Source: Nemertoderma westbladi
Taxonomy: Eukaryota > Xenacoelomorpha > Nemertodermatida > Nemertodermatidae
Direction of reading: 5' to 3'
Assembly (NCBI GenBank): GCA_032718475.1
Contig: JAUCBJ010006180.1
Span: 1 to 25,000 of the forward strand
Length of the DNA stretch: 25,000 nt
Shown here: positions 22,133 to 25,000 of the stretch, one piece after another
Numbering within the stretch: position 1 is the first letter of the stretch
Layout of the letters: each line of letters opens with the position of its first letter
Program-made: the position numbers and the translations under genes
Notes under the pieces: generated by a model
Told to the model about the DNA's origin: nothing
The model's database searches: none
The model's input: the letters and a program-made list of their open reading frames with translations, nothing else

Positions 22133-22289
22133 AATGACTTTGATGTATTGTGTCACGTGGTATATACGCCACAATGACTTTGATGTATTGTGTCACGTGG
22201 TAAATACACCACAATGACTGATTAATTGAGCCACATGTCAAGTGGCATATACACCACTATGGCTTTGATGTACTGTGTCACGTGGTATA

Positions 22290-22576
22290 ATACTTCTACT
22301 GGTACCGGTACTGCTACTGTTACAGGTACTTGTACTAGTACTAGTACTGGTACTTTTAGTTATAATGGTACTTGTACTGGTACCGTTATTTGTGCGGGTA
22401 CCGGTACTTGCACTGTTACAAGTACTTGTACTGCTACCAGTACTTGTACTGGTACCGGTACTTGTACTGGTACTGGTACCGGTACTTGTACTGGTACTGG
22501 TACCGGTACTTGTACTGGTACTGGTACCGGTACTTGTACTGGTACCGGTACTTGTACTGGTACCGGTACTTGTACT
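22290..22576. repeat. GTACNN hexanucleotide repeat, block 1
   Basis: Degenerate hexamers GTACTT, GTACTG and GTACCG follow directly on the last 40-bp unit. GGTACCGGTACTTGTACT-type blocks recur. Six-base periodicity keeps all frames open and gives Thr/Gly- or Val/Leu-rich pseudo-peptides that should not be read as genes. It ends in a short CATCATCATCATC run. Confidence 0.93.
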
Positions 22577-22635
22577 CATCATCATCATCGCGTCATTAGC
22601 GCTAGGCCTGACCAAGCTGGCATTTATTTAATTAA
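22577..22635. other. Unique interruption between two GTACNN blocks
   Basis: A CAT run followed by about 45 bases of non-repeat sequence (GCGCTAGGCCTGACCAAGCT and beyond) interrupts the hexamer array. It may be an insertion or the original junction of two arrays. Confidence 0.6.
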
Positions 22636-23186
22636 CTAGTACTTGTTCTGGTACCGGTACTGGTACTGGTACTTGTACTGGTACCGGTACTTGTACTGTT
22701 ACCGGTACTTGTACTGGTATCTGTACTTGCACCGGTACTTGTACTGCTACTTGTATTGTTACAGGTACTTGTACTAGTACCGGTACTTGTACTGGTACCG
22801 ATACTTGTACTTGATCTTGTACCGGTACTTGTACTGGTACTTGTACTGGTACCGGTACATGTACTCTTACCGGTACTTGTACTTGTAATGGTACCGGTAC
22901 TTGTACTGGTACCGATAGTTGTACTACTTGTACTAGTACCGGTACTTGTAATGTTACCGGTACTTGTACTGTTACCGATACTTGTACTACTACAACTACC
23001 AGTACAAATACCGGTACAAGTACAACTACCGGTACCAGTAAAAGTATAGGTACCAGTACAAGTACCGGTACCAGTAGAACTACCGCTACAAGTACAGGTA
23101 CCAGTACAAGTACCGGTATCAGTACCTGTAATTGTACAAGTACCGGTACCAGTACAAGTACTTGTATAAGTACCAATTATTAGCAC
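22636..23186. repeat. GTACNN repeat, block 2, with an orientation switch near 22,990
   Basis: Up to about 22,985 the plus strand reads T-rich hexamers (GTACTT, GTACTG); after about 22,992 it reads A-rich ones (AGTACA, GTACCA), the reverse complement. The two sides therefore form a long imperfect inverted repeat of about 190 bp per arm with nearly no spacer, able to form a hairpin or cruciform. Confidence 0.85.
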
Positions 23187-23215
23187 CAAAATAAATGACA
23201 AAACCACCAAAATAA

Positions 23216-23574
23216 TTACAAATTTTCCCAAAACAAATACATTTTCGCCCAAAACAAATACATTTTCGCCCAAAACAAATACATTTTCGCCCAAAACAAA
23301 TACATTTTCGCCCAAAACAAATACATTTTCGCCCAAAATAAATACATTTTCCCCCAACACAAATATATTTTCGCCCAAAACAAATACATTTTCGCCCAAA
23401 ATAAATACATTTTCCCCCAAAACAAATACATTTTCCCCCAAAACAAATACATTTTCGCCCAAAACAAATACATTTTCCCCCAACACAAATACATTTTCGC
23501 CCAAAACAAATACATTTTCGCCCAAAACAAATACATTTTCGCCCAAAATAAATACATTTTCCCCCAAAACAAAT
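23216..23574. repeat. 21-bp tandem repeat, about 17 copies
   Basis: Units are ACATTTTCGCCC followed by AAAACAAAT, with CCCCC in place of CGCCC in several copies and ATAAAT or ACACAAAT variants. Read on the minus strand this gives a seven-residue GENVFVL repeat that is open only because 21 is a multiple of three; there is no start context or unique flanking coding sequence, so I do not call a gene. Confidence 0.95.
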
Positions 23575-23890
23575 ACCCGCCTTGGCGAATTAATATCCCG
23601 CCTCAGTGCTAAATTCTCAATTTAGGGAAAGGAGCAGGTTACAGTGGCACGTTATTTTAACCAAAACAATAAACTAAGCACAATAGAACAGGTTACAGTT
23701 TATTTTTAAGAATAATCAGCTGTTATTTGCGTCGAATTTCCCCTGAAGAGGGATGAATTTCTATTGCGTCCAATTTCCCCCCCCCCCCCCCCCCCCCATA
23801 TCTGAAAACTTCAGTACTGCCGTAATACCGAAACCTAATAACAGAATAAATGAATTGTTGTGGGGTGGGTGACGGCGAATTAAATATATG
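23575..23890. other. Spacer with C21 tract, no gene seen
   Basis: Mostly unique DNA. A short repeat, TTGCGTCGAATTTCCCC and TTGCGTCCAATTTCCCC, occurs around 23,728 and 23,764. The second leads into a run of 21 C at 23,777-23,797. Confidence 0.6.
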
Positions 23891-24150
23891 TTATAGTGCA
23901 TTATGATAATGCTCTCCATAGCGAAAAATATCAACCGCCACTATTGGGGCTCGAACCCGGTACCTAGGTTTCAAACTTCCGGTTATCATCAGCCGAATAA
24001 ATCTTCTACCGCCCTGGTATCTCAGTGGTCTTAGGACACACACTCGGCTGATGATAACCGGAAGTTTGAAACCTAGGTACCGGGTTCGAGCCCCAATAGG
24101 GGCGGTTGAAATTTTTCGCTATGGAGAGCATTATCATAATGCACTTATAA
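23891..24150. repeat. Long palindrome of two tRNA-derived element copies
   Basis: 23891-23996 and 24044-24150 are near-perfect reverse complements of about 106 bp with a 47-bp spacer; 23996 pairs with 24044 and the outer ends with TTATAGTGCA and TGCACTTATAA. The right copy is complete at its 5' side, the left copy is cut at the same internal point, so the structure reads as one full element plus one 5'-truncated inverted copy. Confidence 0.92.
24008..24150 (+). repeat. tRNA-derived SINE-like element
   Basis: A box-like TATCTCAGTGG (24018-24028, 10 of 11 consensus positions) and B box-like GGTTCGAGCCC (24083-24093, 10 of 11) mark an RNA polymerase III promoter. ACCGCCC (24008-24014) pairs perfectly with GGGCGGT (24100-24106), like an acceptor stem. 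The span of 99 bases is longer than a normal tRNA and the anticodon arm is poor, so I read a degenerate tRNA-like head with a 44-base tail rather than a working tRNA gene. The B box of the inverted copy is at 23947-23957. Confidence 0.65.
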
Positions 24151-24269
24151 CACGAAGTGGGGCCTTCGCGCAGCACGTGACTTAAATTTAATTTAAGTAC
24201 TAATTCGAAAGTATTACTGTATTAGCAAATTTTAAGCAGATTTCGCCTAATCACTTTTTACCTCTTTCA

Positions 24270-25000
24270 TTTCTATTCAGACATTTCTGACTCTAGCGGT
24301 ATAGTGAGAACTGAAGATGGATTAGGGTCTCCAGCCCCACAAAGACACAGCCTATGGATGAATAGTACATACGTACATCGGCCAAGTTTCATCTTGAATA
24401 ACGGATAACGAAATGAGAGACGGATCTCACTTTCAGAAATTTCGTCGTATAGCGGCAGACCGATTAAATCTCCCCCCCCCCCCCCCCCCCCCACAAAGAC
24501 GCAGCATGTGGTCCAGAATATATGGCAAGATTCAGCTTAAACTGATTAAAATCAATGAGACGGGAGAATCTATTCACTTTCAGGCATAAAGTAGTCCTAT
24601 AGCGGGTGACTGTTGAACTGATTTTCAACAAAACAAATTTTCAACTTGGCAGCTTTAAATTCGACAAAGTTATAAGCATGTCAATATCATAACGACGACA
24701 ACGATTTCACTTTCAGACATTTGGCCCTCTAGCGGCAGACTGGAGAACTGCAGATGGATTCGCCTCCTTTGAAAGTCACAGCTAATGGTCTAATACATAT
24801 CTGCCAAGTTTCAGCTTAAACGGATTAAAAGCAAAGAAATGGGAGGGCATTTAATGTTTAGACATGTGGCCCTCTAGCGGGAGACCATTGCACTGATGGT
24901 GTCTGAAAGTCTCTCAAAAATCTCAACTTTAGCTCATATTGATACCTAGAAATTTTCAACTTGGCAGCTTTAAATCCGACAAAGTTATTAGCATGTCAAA
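24270..25000. repeat. Degenerate 130-155-bp repeats with CCTCTAGCGG box
   Basis: A word like TTTCAGACATTTGGCCCTCT followed by AGCGGCAGAC recurs with TAGCGG near 24294, 24449, 24599, 24731 and 24875. CACAAAGACRCAGC occurs near 24336 and 24492, and GCCAAGTTTCAGCTTAAAC-like text near 24381, 24523 and 24803. CAACTTGGCAGCTTTAAAT recurs at 24642 and 24957 (315 bp apart, about two units). The family is old and diverged, and continues past the window edge. A C21 run sits at 24472-24492. Confidence 0.7.

Larger units (their letters stand above)
16222..22289. repeat. 6-kb satellite, 40-bp unit with E-box CACGTG
   Basis: About 150 tandem units of nominal 40 bp; a typical unit reads TTTGATGTATTGTGT, then CACGTGGTATATACGCC, then ACAATGAC. 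The period is clear at 16441, 16481 and 16521. Most units keep the E-box CACGTG and a quasi-palindrome GTGGTATATACGCCAC (12 of 16 positions symmetric). A recurring longer variant carries GCCACATGTCAAGTGGC in place of the E-box segment. Because 40 is not divisible by three and the minus strand has few stops, open frames of up to 208 codons arise with a 40-residue period; these are not genes. The array starts about 840 bases upstream of the INTS11 ATG. Confidence 0.97.

Noticed and set aside
22226-23567. Thr/Gly-, Val/Leu- and GENVFVL-rich frames up to 311 codons
   Set aside because: Produced by 6-bp and 21-bp repeats, whose periods are multiples of three.
24008-24106. Functional tRNA gene
   Set aside because: Boxes A and B and the acceptor stem are present, but the body is 99 bases, the anticodon arm does not pair well, and the sequence is part of a palindromic repeat.

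Overview
This window looks like nuclear DNA from an invertebrate metazoan. It holds two animal genes with lower GC, repeat-choked flanks, metazoan polyadenylation signals, a tRNA-like retroposon, DNA transposons and several kilobases of tandem satellites. A tunicate or another invertebrate deuterostome is possible, but nothing here fixes the lineage. No bacterial operon, CRISPR array, rRNA or intact tRNA gene is visible.

Layout. 1-2287 is AT-rich intergenic DNA with a 45-bp minisatellite near 1.25-1.44 kb. 2294-5758 (+) is an uninterrupted 1154-residue ABTB2/ABTB3 (BTBD11)-family gene: a Ser-rich N-terminus, histone-fold-like segments, ankyrin repeats, then a BTB domain. 5785-8302 is AT-rich intergenic DNA with old repeat fragments and a G30 tract. 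8303-9108 is a long-TIR non-autonomous transposon. 9226-12511 is a foldback-type transposon: two opposed arms made of 53-bp tandem repeats enclose a 731-bp centre with a small ORF, and the whole is bounded by a perfect 8-bp target duplication. 13560-15386 (-) is an intron-free INTS11 gene, the Integrator RNA endonuclease. 15631-16017 is a 76-bp tandem repeat. 16222-22289 is a 6-kb satellite with a 40-bp unit, most copies carrying the E-box CACGTG. 22290-23186 is a GTACNN hexanucleotide repeat that reverses orientation near 22,990. 23216-23574 is a 21-bp tandem repeat. 23891-24150 is a palindromic tRNA-derived element. 24270-25000 holds degenerate repeats of about 130-155 bp.

The two genes are not functionally linked in any way I can see. 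INTS11 acts in 3' processing of snRNA and other nascent transcripts. The ABTB2/3 protein is probably a CUL3 adaptor or scaffold. Three things stand out. The foldback element has arrays that amplify its own terminal motif. The E-box/TATATA satellite lies upstream of INTS11. Both genes are single-exon, although their vertebrate counterparts have many exons. Long ORFs inside the satellites are by-products of repeats that lack stop codons and are not annotated as genes.
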